Under the pieces are notes generated by a model. The model saw only the letters and a program-made list of their open reading frames with translations, was not told the origin of the DNA and did no database searches. The translations under genes were made by a program, and so were the position numbers. From positions 16,275,007 through 16,339,006 of the forward strand of contig CM056569.1 in the NCBI GenBank assembly GCA_029721515.1: a stretch of 64,000 bases of DNA, written 5' to 3'. The first letter of the stretch is position 1; every line of letters begins with the position of its first letter. The DNA comes from Synanceia verrucosa. Its lineage: Eukaryota; Chordata; Actinopteri; Perciformes; Synanceiidae. Positions 12,821 to 25,000 of the stretch are shown piece by piece.

Positions 12821-12922
12821 GAACATGTAAACTCCACACAAAAAGGCACCGGGCCGCGAACCGAACCCAGTATCTTCTTCCTGTGAGACAGCAGTGCTAA
12901 CCACTACACCACCGTGCCACCC
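12821..12922 (-). mobile_element. SINE-like fragment, 5' promoter end only
   Basis: On the - strand it reads GGGTGGCACGGTGGTGTAGT, GGTTAGCACTGCTGTCTCAC and so on to TGTGTGGAGTTTACATG. It contains the tRNA-like A box (TGGTGTAGTGG) and a decayed B box. The 3' half is missing. The A and B boxes here are those of a retroposon, not a tRNA gene. Confidence 0.72.
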
Positions 12923-12984
12923 TACTTTTGTCTTTTCTATTTAGTTTTTTTTTTTTTTTTTAAGGTTGACTAGTTTTACATTTG

Positions 12985-13050
12985 ACAGCATTCCTAATGT
13001 TGTTGTATGCACTGTCATATAATGACAATAAAGGCTTTTGATTTGATTTC
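12985..13050 (+). repeat. LINE-type 3' tail
   Basis: TGCACTGTCATATAATGACA followed by ATAAAGGC is typical of the 3' ends of fish L2/CR1-like elements. A similar tail lies at 27425-27475 (+), and its reverse complement at 25033-25085. The body of the element is not recognisable. Confidence 0.4.
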
Positions 13051-14577
13051 TTTGATTGATTTAGCAGCATGAGAAACACGAAATAAACAATATATGGCAT
13101 ATAAAAATAGAATAGAAACAGAATAAAAAGTCGAGTCAGGACTCAGATGGATATGTGCACACTACAGACGGTACTGTCATTCTGGTTGTAAAATTGCACA
13201 TGACAGTTATATACAGTTATTATCATAGTGCAAAAATCTAATATGCAAACAGCATTTAGTGGAAACAGTGTGTGGCAGGATGAGCATGCACCAAGGAAGA
13301 AGCCATTACCTGATGAACATTATTTTAGTTCACACTGAGAGCTGGAGAGTCCTTCTAGTGAATGATACAGCCTCTCACTGCAGCCCTGTCTCCTACAGGA
13401 GGACTCGATTGGGTTGTGGATACAGTTTTAATGCTTAATGCAGGACACTAAACTAAACTAAAAAAGCAGAACTACTTGGTTGGGTTTAGTAAAAAAAAAT
13501 TAAAAAGTTGAGTTATTTAAGTATAAGTAAATTACAGAAAGTGACCTCTAGTTTCACACAGGACATGAGCAGTGTTCTCCTGGATGTGTTGTGTTTACTG
13601 GCCCATCCTCCTCCACACACTGTGTTCACTATCATTATGAACAGGGCCGGTTCTAACCTGTCAAATTAGGGTGGGCTGGTCCACATAACAGGTGGGCAAC
13701 TTAATTGGTGTACAGATGATAACAAACCTGAACAGTGGCCCCCATAATTATAAGTGGATGCAGAAAGTATGCAGGGGCTTTGGGCCCATGAAAAGAAATG
13801 TTACCGGTCCACTCTTAGCTGGCCATGAGGCTGGAGGAATTTTTTTATATATACTGTTTTAGATAAAACTACGAATTTTACTGATATTTTTGACTGTAAT
13901 TCCCATATTTGTGAAAAGAACACCAGTTACTTTGTAGAGGAAGCACTGAATGAATAAATCCAGTTTTCTTCAGATATATGGAGAAAAGTGAGCGAGTTCA
14001 GGTTCAGCTGATCACTGAACGTCTTCATGGTTTCTCATGGGACTGATTATCAGCTCACTTATTGGTATCCAGCTGCTTTTAAAACAGGCCTGAAGCTGGC
14101 CTCACATGAAACCAAGCCAAGAGCAACTGGCAGCCTGTGAAAGCCTGTTATCATGGTCTCACAGAGCAGCACTCATTCATTTCTCTGGCATGTTGCATTT
14201 ATAGCCACTGGATCCCCACATAATGCCTGTTTGAACCCACCACAGAGCCAGTCAGCACAACCATGTCTGCTCCCCCCACACTGAGGTTATCATCACTGTT
14301 TCAAACTGTGCTTTTAGACCCAAATGAATAATGTGGTCTCTAATTAAAGGCTGTTTGCTCATGGAAACATGGCCGCTCTTTAGTGCTGGGGACACAACAG
14401 AAATAGATTTGTTTGAATCCCTCTCCCCAGCCCATCCCTCCAGGGCCACGCTTAAAATATAATCTAGTGGGCTCATCCAGGGGTCCCCAGCAAAAAGAGG
14501 AATCATTTATTTTCACTATAATTCCATCCATAAGTAACACAATCACACGCAACATTACTTTTCTATTTTAGTTTATT

Positions 14578-14621
<44 letters not shown>

Positions 14622-14766
14622 TTGTCTATCTATCTTTCTATCTATCTATCGATCAATCGATCTATCTATCTATCTATCTATCTGTCTATCTATCTATCTA
14701 TCTATCTGTCTATTTATCTATCTGTCTATCCATCTATCGATCTATCTATCTATAAGTCTATATCTG

Positions 14767-14812
<46 letters not shown>
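14578..14812. repeat. (TCTA)n microsatellite, about 235 bp
   Basis: A long tetranucleotide array of TCTA with scattered CGAT, TTTG and GTCT variants. It gives a false open frame of repeated Ile-Tyr-Leu-Ser. It is followed at 14861-14900 by a pure (AT)n run. Confidence 0.97.
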
Positions 14813-14813
<1 letters not shown>

Positions 14814-14857
14814 CTTTGCAGCATTTGACACTCGTCAGGTTGTGATTCTGTCTATTG

Positions 14858-14860
<3 letters not shown>

Positions 14861-14900
<40 letters not shown>
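14861..14900. repeat. (AT)n microsatellite
   Basis: A pure AT dinucleotide run of about 40 bp, 50 bp from the end of the TCTA array. Confidence 0.95.
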
Positions 14901-14904
<4 letters not shown>

Positions 14905-17174
14905 TTTATAAAATTTGTATCTCCTTTGTATGAAAGGATCTTATATCTGGATTCACTGTTGTAAAGCATACAAGTAAATTTAAACCAAATGAAACTTGTA
15001 TGATTTGGGTATTTAGCAGAAAAGTATATGATACATACAATATCCTTATACTTTTATATGTTTTATTATCTTGTATGAAAAGAAAGCAAAAGTGGCCACT
15101 TTCGAGAGTAAATCATATAAGTTATTCACAATTTTTTGTTGTTTCTTTTCCGTATGGGTGATTATATTCAAATGATTCCCTGTGGGACAGGATCACACTC
15201 TGTACCCAAGCTCCATTAGCATCCAGCTAGCTCTCTAGGCTCTGAACAGCCTCAGTGACCTCTGCTACAGCTGAGATCACTGTGACTCTGGAAAGCCTTT
15301 CTATTTGTTTTGGCTTTGTTGCTTAAGTGTCTTAACTCCTTGCGAGGGATGTGAAATATCTGATGTGCTGCCTGCCAACACACACAAACACTCTAAATGA
15401 CTTTTCTTGCTCTGGAAAACTCACATGTGAAGGTTTTGTGGTCCAACAGCAAAAAAGAAAGTAAACCCAGCAAGCACTTATATTTTTAATGATTATAACA
15501 GAAATCTCAGGTGCATTCACTTCCATCTTTATCTGCTAAATAAATGACTGGATTTAATTCTTTAAGACACTGGATTAATGAAATATTCAGAATATTTAGT
15601 GTTATTGTGTTGGTGGTGCCTTCACTGCCTCAGTGCTGCTGCAGCATCTGGCTTTGTTCCAGCTTTCTACAACATAAGTCCAGGATATAGGTCAGTGTTA
15701 CTCCACTATAATAAATCATATAATGAATTTGTCCCAGCTGTGTACGGCCTTCTGCAGGTCACAGTTCAGGAAATAATAAAAAAAGTATTTCGGTGCACTG
15801 TTTCACTTTTTCTTTTTCCTTCTGAATGTATCTGATAGAAACGGAAATTATCATTAGAAATTAGAAATAGTATGACGTTTCTGTAATATTTAAGTAAGAG
15901 CAGAGCCATGACTATCTTTGACAACATGTCTTTGGCTCTTTTTCTGATTTATGATTTTAGCAACCTCTTAGCACTCTGCATTCTGTAATTATTATTTAAT
16001 TATACTACTTCTACTATAATTATTCATTTTAGAGGTTGATTGTTGCATGTTTAGGCCTGATATACAACTAAAAATAAAAAAAATATATATATTTTAGGGC
16101 TCTGATACTGACATTTGAATTCTAAATCAAAATTTAAATTGTGCTCATCTTTTTTTTTTTGCTACACTGGTATTATCAGTACTTTACTATTTTTAGGATT
16201 AGAGTCAAGTGGCTACATAGGATTGTTTCCCATTTATGTGATCCAAATATTTCTAATAACTCCAGGGTTGGAAAAAAAATTCTGAATTTATTGTAAAAAG
16301 ACAGATGTAATCTTTTATGTAACAACATATGCTGCTTAAATCACACGTGTTGGCATTTAGCCTTTCAAAAATAACATTTTCATTTAAAACAGTTTTGCTG
16401 CACACAAAGGGAGGCTCACACTAACAAGCTATAGCCATTCATTTATAATTATATTTCTTAAAATATATTAGACATTTGAGGGTTTTTTAAGAGACAGACA
16501 GTCAAAGTTTCACTCATGAACTTCAGTGGAAGCTCTGAATGTAAAACATTCAGTAGGTCATCAGCAAACTGGTCTGGTTTCAATCACACACTTTTAGTTT
16601 TCAAATACATGTAAGGAAAATATGTAAGGAAACCACCTGAGAGCTGAGAGTTTAAACTTTTGTAACCACATCATCGACTCCTTGCTGAGTTAAAAATACT
16701 CCTGAGCTGTCAAGACCTGGGAAGGAAAGAGTGATTATGTCTGAAAACGGTCAGCATCTGTCTGCTGTGGCTTCATCACTGAACCCCGAAAGGAGTTTCC
16801 TTTGTGTCTTTTTCCTCGACACATTCACATTCCAGCATGGCAGACTTGTTTCCACTCAGGAATGTTTATGAGCGTCCACGAGGAGAGCTCAGCCTTGTTT
16901 CCACACAGTCAGGTATTGTGCTACGGTGCTGAAAAGCTCCGCAATGTTTCCCACTAAACCGTCCCATGAGTCACTGGCTGTGACCTAGATTTGAAGGTGA
17001 GGAAACGTATACAATATTCTGAACCATAAAGGCATTACAGATAAATAAAATAATAAAATAATAAAACAGTTACTTTGCAGAGACTTTATTTGGTGGAAAA
17101 GCTGTGGAAAATTGTCTGGTTTGCAAATTCCTGTTTGTTATGACAATTTCTATTCATGCTAAAAGCACAAACAG
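14901..17174. other. AT-rich spacer with no supported gene
   Basis: I see no exon with coding character, splice pattern or known repeat in this stretch. Short open frames, for example 15578-15835, have no recognisable domain. Confidence 0.5.
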
Positions 17175-17228
17175 TATATATATATACGTATATATATATA
17201 CGTATATATATATACGTATATATATATA
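17175..17228. repeat. Minisatellite of a TATATATACG-like unit
   Basis: A 14-bp unit, TATATATATATACG, repeats about four times. Each unit is nearly self-complementary around TATACGTATA, so the array could form cruciform or hairpin structure. Confidence 0.9.
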
Positions 17229-17841
17229 AATAAAACACATCTGCTCACATTTTGTGCTCTTTATTCCAACAGAGTACATCATTTAAACTTCACACACGTG
17301 GTTCACATTTGGTTATGGAAGGACTTACAGCAATAACCATAAACCAACATGACAATGTTTAACATCTGAATCTCATTGTGATGCTTTAAAGTACAATTTG
17401 ACATCAAATTAATATTAATATTTTTGCAATATTTCCATTAAGAATCCAACCAACTAAATGTTTGCCTCATTGTGTTTATTGTAGAGACTCTGCAGCTGTG
17501 CTACAGTCTTTGGCAACATCATGACTCATTTATTACTGTTGGTTAAAAATATCTAACATAAAGGGGTATGTTTTCTGAATTTCATCTCTGTGTCCAGTAC
17601 AGAGGTAAGTCTGGCGTGTTTCTTAGCTTGAGCACAAAGACTTCAGTAGCGAGAAATTAAAGTTAAAGCTATACTAATGCATTTTTTTATGGTAATATGG
17701 ATGAAATGACTAAAAGGGGGTCACTCTGGGGTCACAAGTGTCACAAATAAAAAGAACCAAGTTGCAAAAGTCTAGCCAAATGGTTGAAGTTTGGCATTAA
17801 CCTAAAACGGTTCAGATTAGGAATTGAAAGCAGTTAGTTTA

Positions 17842-18473
17842 AGGCCGCGTCCACACAGAAGTTTTCTTTGAACACAGCACCGTCTCAGGAAATGGTTGTG
17901 TCCCCACGAAACCACTGAAACGCTGTAATGTATACAACCGACCTGTGAGTGGTGCTGTAACGCAGCCACACAAATACAACAAACCAGAGAAGAAGAAATA
18001 GAGCATGTATGATGCTGTGTTCATTTTACAACGGAAGTTAGAGGTCAGAACTTGGAATGACGTCACACCCAAGTTGATGGCATTCCAAGTCGGAAAACCA
18101 AGTTTGTGCTCTGTCGGAATACAGAAAGCTAAAGCAGCAATATGAGGTCCACCTCTAACAATATTAATAACAAAGAAGATGCAGAGGGTGTGTGTTTCGG
18201 GGGGGCGTTCCAGTTGAAATTTCTGACAAGGAACTCTGAAATTGTGACTTCTGAGTACAATTTGAATGCAGCATAAGTTTAACAACAAAGAAGAGGAAGA
18301 AATGTCATTAGTAGTGAGGTTAGCGAATGAGTGACTTAAAGAGAAAGCACGAGTCAAGAAAAATCTGAATAGGATGTACGCACGGACACAACATGGTGGC
18401 GTTTGGGGATTTATCCACTCTGGGGGCGGTTTCAAATTAGCTAACTAAATCTGTCTTTGTGTGGACATGGCCT
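17842..18473. mobile_element. MITE with AGGCC-TCCACACA inverted ends
   Basis: The left end AGGCCGCGTCCACACAGA and the reverse complement of the right end, AGGCCATGTCCACACAAA, form an imperfect inverted repeat. The body is 632 bp and non-coding; the 198-codon frame on the - strand runs through both ends and is not a gene. A second element is nested at 18012-18273. I saw no convincing target duplication. Confidence 0.65.
18012..18273. mobile_element. Small MITE nested in the 17842 element
   Basis: The left end TGCTGTGTTCATTTTAC and the reverse complement of the right end, TGCTGCATTCAAATTGTAC, match imperfectly, and the similarity extends inward (AGTTAGAGGTCAGAAC versus AGTCACAATTTCAGAG). A related sequence, GTGCGTTCAAGTTGTAC, occurs at about 2919 in the ACOX3 intron. 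Confidence 0.5.
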
Positions 18474-18652
18474 CAGACTTTCTCTTCCTAAAAACTTGGA
18501 TAAGATAAGTTGTTGGGTAGCAAAGGAAGAGAAAATCCCATCACAAGTTGGTGATTAGCTCTTGGACATAGAGGAGCATTCAACAGCTAAAGAGCTTGGA
18601 ATTTGTCCCAAGAGTAGGTGCAGAACAAAACAGATATAAAAGACTGTGAATA

Positions 18653-19613
18653 TCCATCCATCCATCCATCCATCATCTACCACTGATCCTCATAGGGTCG
18701 TGGGGGGCTGGAGCCTATCCCAGCTGTCTTAAGGCTGGAATATACTTCTCCGACTACGTAATATGTTATCCGACTCCGTCGCTACGGAGACCCCTCGAGC
18801 CCTCGCACTTCTCCATCATGATGCGTGTTGTGCAGCCCTGCACTGAAATGCACCCCCTTGGAAAGTGAAGCAATTCGCCTTAATATCGCAGATAAAAGCA
18901 GGAGAAAATACTATTTTATGATTTCATTATTTGTGAGGGAGATAGAAGAGAACAACATTGATTGCTTTTAGTCTTTAAAACTCCTCTTCCTCTTTCTTTT
19001 CAACACAATATCGGATAATAGCAAACGCAAACCAACAACTTTAGGTATGTTCTGTGTAAATATACCCCAGCCATAATTACTGAATGAATTAAATAGATTT
19101 TTGAGCAGGTTGAATGTGTTTGATTTGCCTTTCACAAGGCTAAGCGATACTTTAGTTCCTGTCCTGTCCGCGCTGCTGCAGAGGAGACCTGTCTGTCTGT
19201 TTCTGTGTATGGAGAGGGGCTGCATTTCACAGCAGGGTGCAGCTAGAGGACCAATCACAGCCCTTGTCGTCTCTGTCTTCCCTTGACGGACAGTTAAAAA
19301 AAAATTCCTGCGCCCGGAGACGACGGAGAGGCTCTCCGTCAGGCTCTCCGGCGACGCAGAGGGCTCTCTGTCTCTACGTCACTTTACGGAGTACTATAAA
19401 TTGGCCTTTAGGGTGAATGACAGGGTACACCCAGGACAAGTCTCCAGTTCATTACAGGACACATAGAGACAGACAATCACTCACACTCACATTCACACCT
19501 ACGGACAATTTAAATTAGCCAATTAACCTAATCCCCATGCATGTTTTTGGATGGTGGGAGGAAGCCGGAGTACCCGGAGAGAACCCACACAGACACAGAA
19601 TATGCAAACTCCA
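18653..19613 (-). mobile_element. SINE-like element split by a younger insertion
   Basis: A reverse copy of the SINE-like family lacking its 5' promoter end. The 3' tail of CCATCCATCC is at 18653 and the 5'-most part at about 19613. It is flanked by an 11-bp target duplication, GACTGTGAATA, at 18642-18652 and 19614-19624. The body is interrupted at 18732-19407 by a separate element. Joining the two halves restores the family order CCCAGCTGTCTTA-GGGTGAATG. Confidence 0.88.
18732..19407. mobile_element. PIF/Harbinger-like MITE inside the SINE copy
   Basis: 676 bp. The left end is AGGCTGGAATATACTTCTCC; the reverse complement of the right end is AGGCCAATTTATAGTACTCC, about 14 of 20 identical. 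A 3-bp direct repeat TTA (18729-18731 and 19408-19410) flanks it, and the uninterrupted SINE has a single TTA at this point. A 3-bp TWA duplication fits PIF/Harbinger transposases. No transposase is encoded. Confidence 0.78.
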
Positions 19614-20429
19614 GACTGTGAATAATGGACAAAAAAAACAACAACAACTGCAAAACAACTCCAAGGGAACATTAATGTTGCTCTGTGTTTGCTAACACAT
19701 AAGATGATAATATGTCAGTGTTGTTTACAGCTTGTTCTGCTGCACTAAAATATTGTGTTAATGCAAATTTGGGCGGATTAAAAAAATGTTGTTATACAAA
19801 AAATAATTGGTGTCAGCGATGAAATATGGAAGCAGAGCACAGATATGAGGCTGTAGACATTTTGCTTACTATAAAAAAAACAGAATAAGGACCTTCAATG
19901 TGGCCACTAGAGAACTCACTAAGGAAGACCACTGTGTGATCCTCCGTTAGCTCAAGTAAATACCTTATTCACTGTGTTTAGTCAGTGGATGTCAACAAAT
20001 CAGCCACAGTAGATGTAAAACACACAAAAATATCAAGTGTTTCAGATATCATCCTACCATCTCCACGACAGGAGACCAGTTGAGCTCAGTGGGGCTCAGG
20101 TTGACCAGCACTGCCTCACTACATGGACTCACTTTGTGAACAATAACAAAACTATTCTTGCTTTTGACATGTTAATTCATGTCACGTAGTCAGAGTTAGT
20201 GATGTAGAATAAAAAGTGAAAAGTTAAATTGGTGAAGTTTGTGACCCTTGGTTATGTTAAGTTGGTTACATAGTATCTAACTTAGTTTATGCCCAACAGA
20301 GACGTTTTTCCTAAACCTAAGTGTGGACAAAACCGTAGTCATGCTGCGTAAACATAATCAGTGTTAAAAGCTGTTTAACAACCAACCTGTAAAAGTCTGA
20401 AATATGTTATTATGACACAAGGAAGATCG

Positions 20430-20883
20430 TTAACTCTTTGAGTGCCATTGACGGCTTTCGCTGTCAAAGTGTTTTTTCTGCAGCAGGTCGCTGATCGCAG
20501 TCTCTTGCAGCCTGTGAATAATTCTGGGACTTCTGGGAGATGTAGTTGGAGCATAAAGAGATGGTATACACCACAGAGATCAAAGCAGGAAGTGGAGATG
20601 ATCGAGATTAGAGATCAAAACAAACAGAATCTGGACAAAAAGTTGTGATTTTGGTGAAAGTGTCCTCTACTCTACCTCTGATAAAACAAGAATGGAACAA
20701 GGTAAAAAGACACATTTTTTTCATGATGAAATAGAGAGTCTCTTCTTTCATTTGAGCTACTCAGTGTTTTCAGAGACATAGTACTAAATATTCTGTGGGT
20801 CTTGAAATATGACTCCAAATGGCCAAAAACTCTGGAACAAGACACTTTGTGTTTAAAAAAATGGCTGGCACTCAATGAGTTAA
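20430..20883 (+). mobile_element. TTAA MITE copy 3, near full length
   Basis: 454 bp from TTAA (20430) to TTAA (20883). The left terminus is TTAACTCTTTGAGTGCCA. The right terminus TGGCACTCAATGAGTTAA is its reverse complement with one mismatch, the clearest inverted repeat pair in the family. The core and the ZNF143-like motif (20525-20547) are present. It lies about 1.1 kb past the 3' end of the HTRA3 coding region. Confidence 0.86.
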
Positions 20884-22011
20884 AAAGTCCTGCTGTTTAT
20901 ACGCCTCCCTGTGAGATCAGGTTGGGTCGACCCACTTCCTTCTGTCGTTTCATTTTCAACCACAGAGGTGAAACATTGTGTTTCATACAAATGGGAATTA
21001 CAGCACACTTGCAGACAAGCAACCTTCAAAGATACCGATAGCATTGTCCTCAGCTGTTCAGATGAAAAGTGACGGTTGTACCTATTTTACAAGTATGAGT
21101 TGTAATATGATGGACCATTGACAAAATGTGTACTGAGCTAATAAAGTATTGTTATTTTTGTTGTTCAGACAGATTGTTGAGGATTAAGACCCAGAAAAGT
21201 TGACCCAATCAGAACCAATGACACAACTCGAGGGCTCAGACTGGATGGATACCTTCATCCATATGTACTCCAGCCAAAGATACATTGTAAGTCATCAGTT
21301 TTCAGAAGTTGCCTGACCTTATATTCATTATCTTTTTTCATACCAGACAAAACTGAAATCCTCCTGCAACACTCTGGATTGATTCCTCTGGTTATACAGC
21401 TGACATACAGTACAAAAAATAAAAACTAAAAGCATAGCGCTCACTAGTTGAGGTCAAGAATGACTGTCCATCTGCAGTGAACCGCACTGACCGCTGACCC
21501 AAGACCAGTATTGAAAAACCCTATTACCCCATTTTGTATTCATATTTTATGTATTTGTCCTGAATGATTTGATGAACACAGATTTGATGATGATCATTCA
21601 ACACAACTACATTTATCAACTTTGATTTTATCTTTTTGTGATACTACCTTATAGCTTCTATTGCAACATATTTTTGAGGTACTTACACAGCAAATGTGTT
21701 TTACAGCTTGAAAAATGACTAATCAAAGCAAAACATAAGATACATTAAAGGGTTTATGTGATTCTGGAGGATGAACACCCAACGTTGACCTGGTCTGAGC
21801 ACAGCTGTAAACCCTTCACACCAAAGCTGCGTTGCACCATGCAGTCCATGGGCTCCTTTTACTTTGGTACAGTTAACAACCAGTTGCCAAAGTATCAGAA
21901 GATGTGTGCGCTTGACAAAACTTCCACTGCAGCGGTGCGGTTCCTTCACAAAATAGGGCCTCAGATGTTGGTCTGGCTCTACAAGAGATCGGCCCTTCTG
22001 ATCGGTCCTTC

Positions 22012-25000
22012 CTACTGCATGATGACATCAGGTTCAATGTTAAAGAGCAGGTCATCATTGTCCCTCCTGACCTCCAGCAGTAGAGCCGTCTCCTCCTGCA
22101 GCGCCCCCTGCAGGTCAGCCGTGGCCATCAGAGGTTTGCCGTTCAGTTTCACAATGATGTCGCCATCTTTGATTCCACCTCTGATGACAAAGACAGGAAC
22201 AAAGAGAAGATGTTAAATTCTGTTCATTCATTTAGTCAAGAAAGACTAGCAGACTATATACTTCTTTTGTTTTGCTGTATAAATGAATGAATTAAACATA
22301 CTTCTGTGCAGGTGAGTGAGGAACAACCTCATGGACATAAATCCCACTGGTAACATCAGGGAAGTCTGGGTTCTGCTGTTTCAATTCTTCAATTAACCTG
22401 GAACCAAGAAATATACATTTTTTCAAAGAAAGTCCATTATGTCAACAAAGCTAATTAATTTAAAGGAAGTATATAAATACTAATTAATAATGTATATTTT
22501 TCTCGTAACAAAGATAGCATTATTACCTTTTTTACTCAAAACTAGTGGCAAATATAAAATATAAGGAAGTACAAGTCGTGAGAGAGCCAGAGTTATAATA
22601 AACTGTGTCATCAGCATAAAAAGGTGAATATCCATCAGACAAATTAGGGCGGGAAGGGATATCATTTGGAACAATTCTAATCAGTACACTGTGAATAGAA
22701 GAGGACCCAAAGTAGATCCCTGTGGGACACCTGTGCTTTAAAATGGTTTTAAAAAAAAAAGGGAACAGTTATTTTAGAATTTGAAATTGATCATGATGCC
22801 ATCGCTCTATTGTTACTGTTTTCTCTCTGTTGTAATTATTATACTACTTCAGACTTACGCAGGTGTAATGGTCAGCATCCTGATTCCAATGAAACGCTTC
22901 TTCACTGACCTCACATCTGAAAGAGACTCCTGTTAGTTTCTGTATATTCTGCAGGAGGCACGATGTTTTATCTGATGACGTCACTAACAGATTAACAGAC
23001 TCACCTTTGTTGTGTTTGTCGAGTGAATCATTGAGGAAACGAGTGATCCTGTCAGAGGGAATAGCGAAAGAGATTCCTGCTGCAACCTTCAGAGTGTTGA
23101 TGCCAATCACCTCCCCATCCTCAAATATAGAGACACAGCAGGGCAACGTCAAATTATACTTTTTTATACAGGTAATTTCTGTTCAAATGGTTGTATGATT
23201 TATATCAGTTTAACAGGAACTGGGTGGAAAGGGGTATTTTACAGCAGTCGAGCTTTGAAATAGGAAACCAAAAGCTTACCAAATTAACAAGAGGTCCTCC
23301 TGAATTCCCGTACTGTGAAGAAAAACATAGAAAATAAGACATTTTAACAACCTTCTCCACTGCTAAAGAATAACTCTGACATTTTCTGCCTGGCTACATG
23401 CTCACGTTAATAATAGCATCCGTCTGGACATAATCCATGTCGGAGTCCCTGAGGCCCAGCTCCTTGCCGTCTCTCTGGGCTGTACTGACGATGCCGGTGG
23501 TGACGGTGTTCTGGAGGGCGAAAGGGCTGCCGATCGCAACCACAAACTCCCCTGGTCTCAGGTCTGCACTGTGGCCCAGAAACAACACAGGCAGTTTCAC
23601 CTGAAGAAGCAAGGAACACACAGAAGCTGGATATCAGATATTTGGGGAATTCTCTAGAAGCACAATGATTCACGCTCACATCTACAGCGTGGATGATTGG
23701 AGAGTAAAATATATATGCTAACCTATAGACAGAGCAAAAAATATTATCCTGGTTGTAAAAACTTTCTGTTAATTGCAATGAGATGCATAGAGCCTATACT
23801 TTTTATTTTATATATATTGTATTTTTTAACACATTGCTGCCTTATTTGCCTTTGAGCTGCCTTTATTAATCTATTTTACACTTTGATTTTGATTTATTAC
23901 TCTGCATTCAGTGTGGATAGCAAAGGAAGCATTTCATTGTACAGGGAAACACGTTGCAAAATAATGCAATATAACATATTTCCCATTCATGAGACTTTTT
24001 TGAGGTGCAGGGTGGTGTTGGAGGCTTGTTATTTTATCAGATGACTTTGGGACTACAGTCATGTCAGTCCTCAACAGCACTCAAGAGTCAGTCCTCAAAT
24101 CCTGTAGAAATAGCGGTCATGCAGTTTCTACACATATTTGATTTCAGCCAACTGATGAAAACATTTATAGTGATTTCACACTATAAATGTGTAGTTGAAA
24201 TAATATAATCTCATATTTATACTGAGCACCTGAACCCAGTATGGTGCTTATGTTCTACAACTCATGTAAAATGGCAAAAAAAAAAAGTTTTTTTTGGTCT
24301 CTGAAGTAGTCTTGGTCTTGGGCTTGGTCTTGTCTTGGTCATGGTCTCGGTATAGGTGGTCTTGACTATAAGTCTATTGTAAAGAGACAAAGAAAAGGGA
24401 GGGATATGATGACTAATGTTTTGAGGACGTGAAGGGGAAGGGAGGGAAAGAGCTGAGCAGAAACACATGTCCAGCAGACTGATGGAGTGACCGAGGCAGA
24501 GGAGAAACGAGCTGAAAGGCTTTCTCTGAGGTGGAGTGCTCTGGATTGGATTTCTCTTCCTGTCACTCCTCCCTGTCTTGGTCCTGATCCAGCTCTCTGA
24601 GAGATATCAACCCAGATTCAACTGATATTGGTTTTAGAAAGCAGACATTTTTGCACTGAACGACCCTTCGTTTCTAAACTCAGAATTGAAAACAGCAGTA
24701 TTAAGTTTCTAAAGATACCAAACCAGGCTCTCCAACTGAATGTTGGGGGAAAATTTATACACACAGCATTTAGAATATTTCCATTTGATGGGATGTGGTA
24801 GCCATAAAATATGTATTTAGTTTAATAGTTTCATGGAGCCGTTGGAACAAGATGACAGGCGACATATGCAACACCACTGGAAATACTTTTTTTTATCAAA
24901 ATGCCTCCAGTGAATGGGATGATTCGGGAACACACAGAGGGAATTTCTTCAGATTTGATACGAACATCCACTTGAACTCGAGGATGAACTCATGGTCAAA

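Noticed and set aside
13642..13860. CAGGGCCGGTTCTAACC as a hAT terminus
   Set aside because: The start resembles a hAT end, but no matching inverted right end or 8-bp duplication was found.
14622..14828. Ile-Tyr-Leu-Ser repeat frame
   Set aside because: It is the translation of a TCTA microsatellite.
17839..18435. 198-codon open frame on the - strand
   Set aside because: It runs through both inverted ends of a MITE and a nested element and has no domain.
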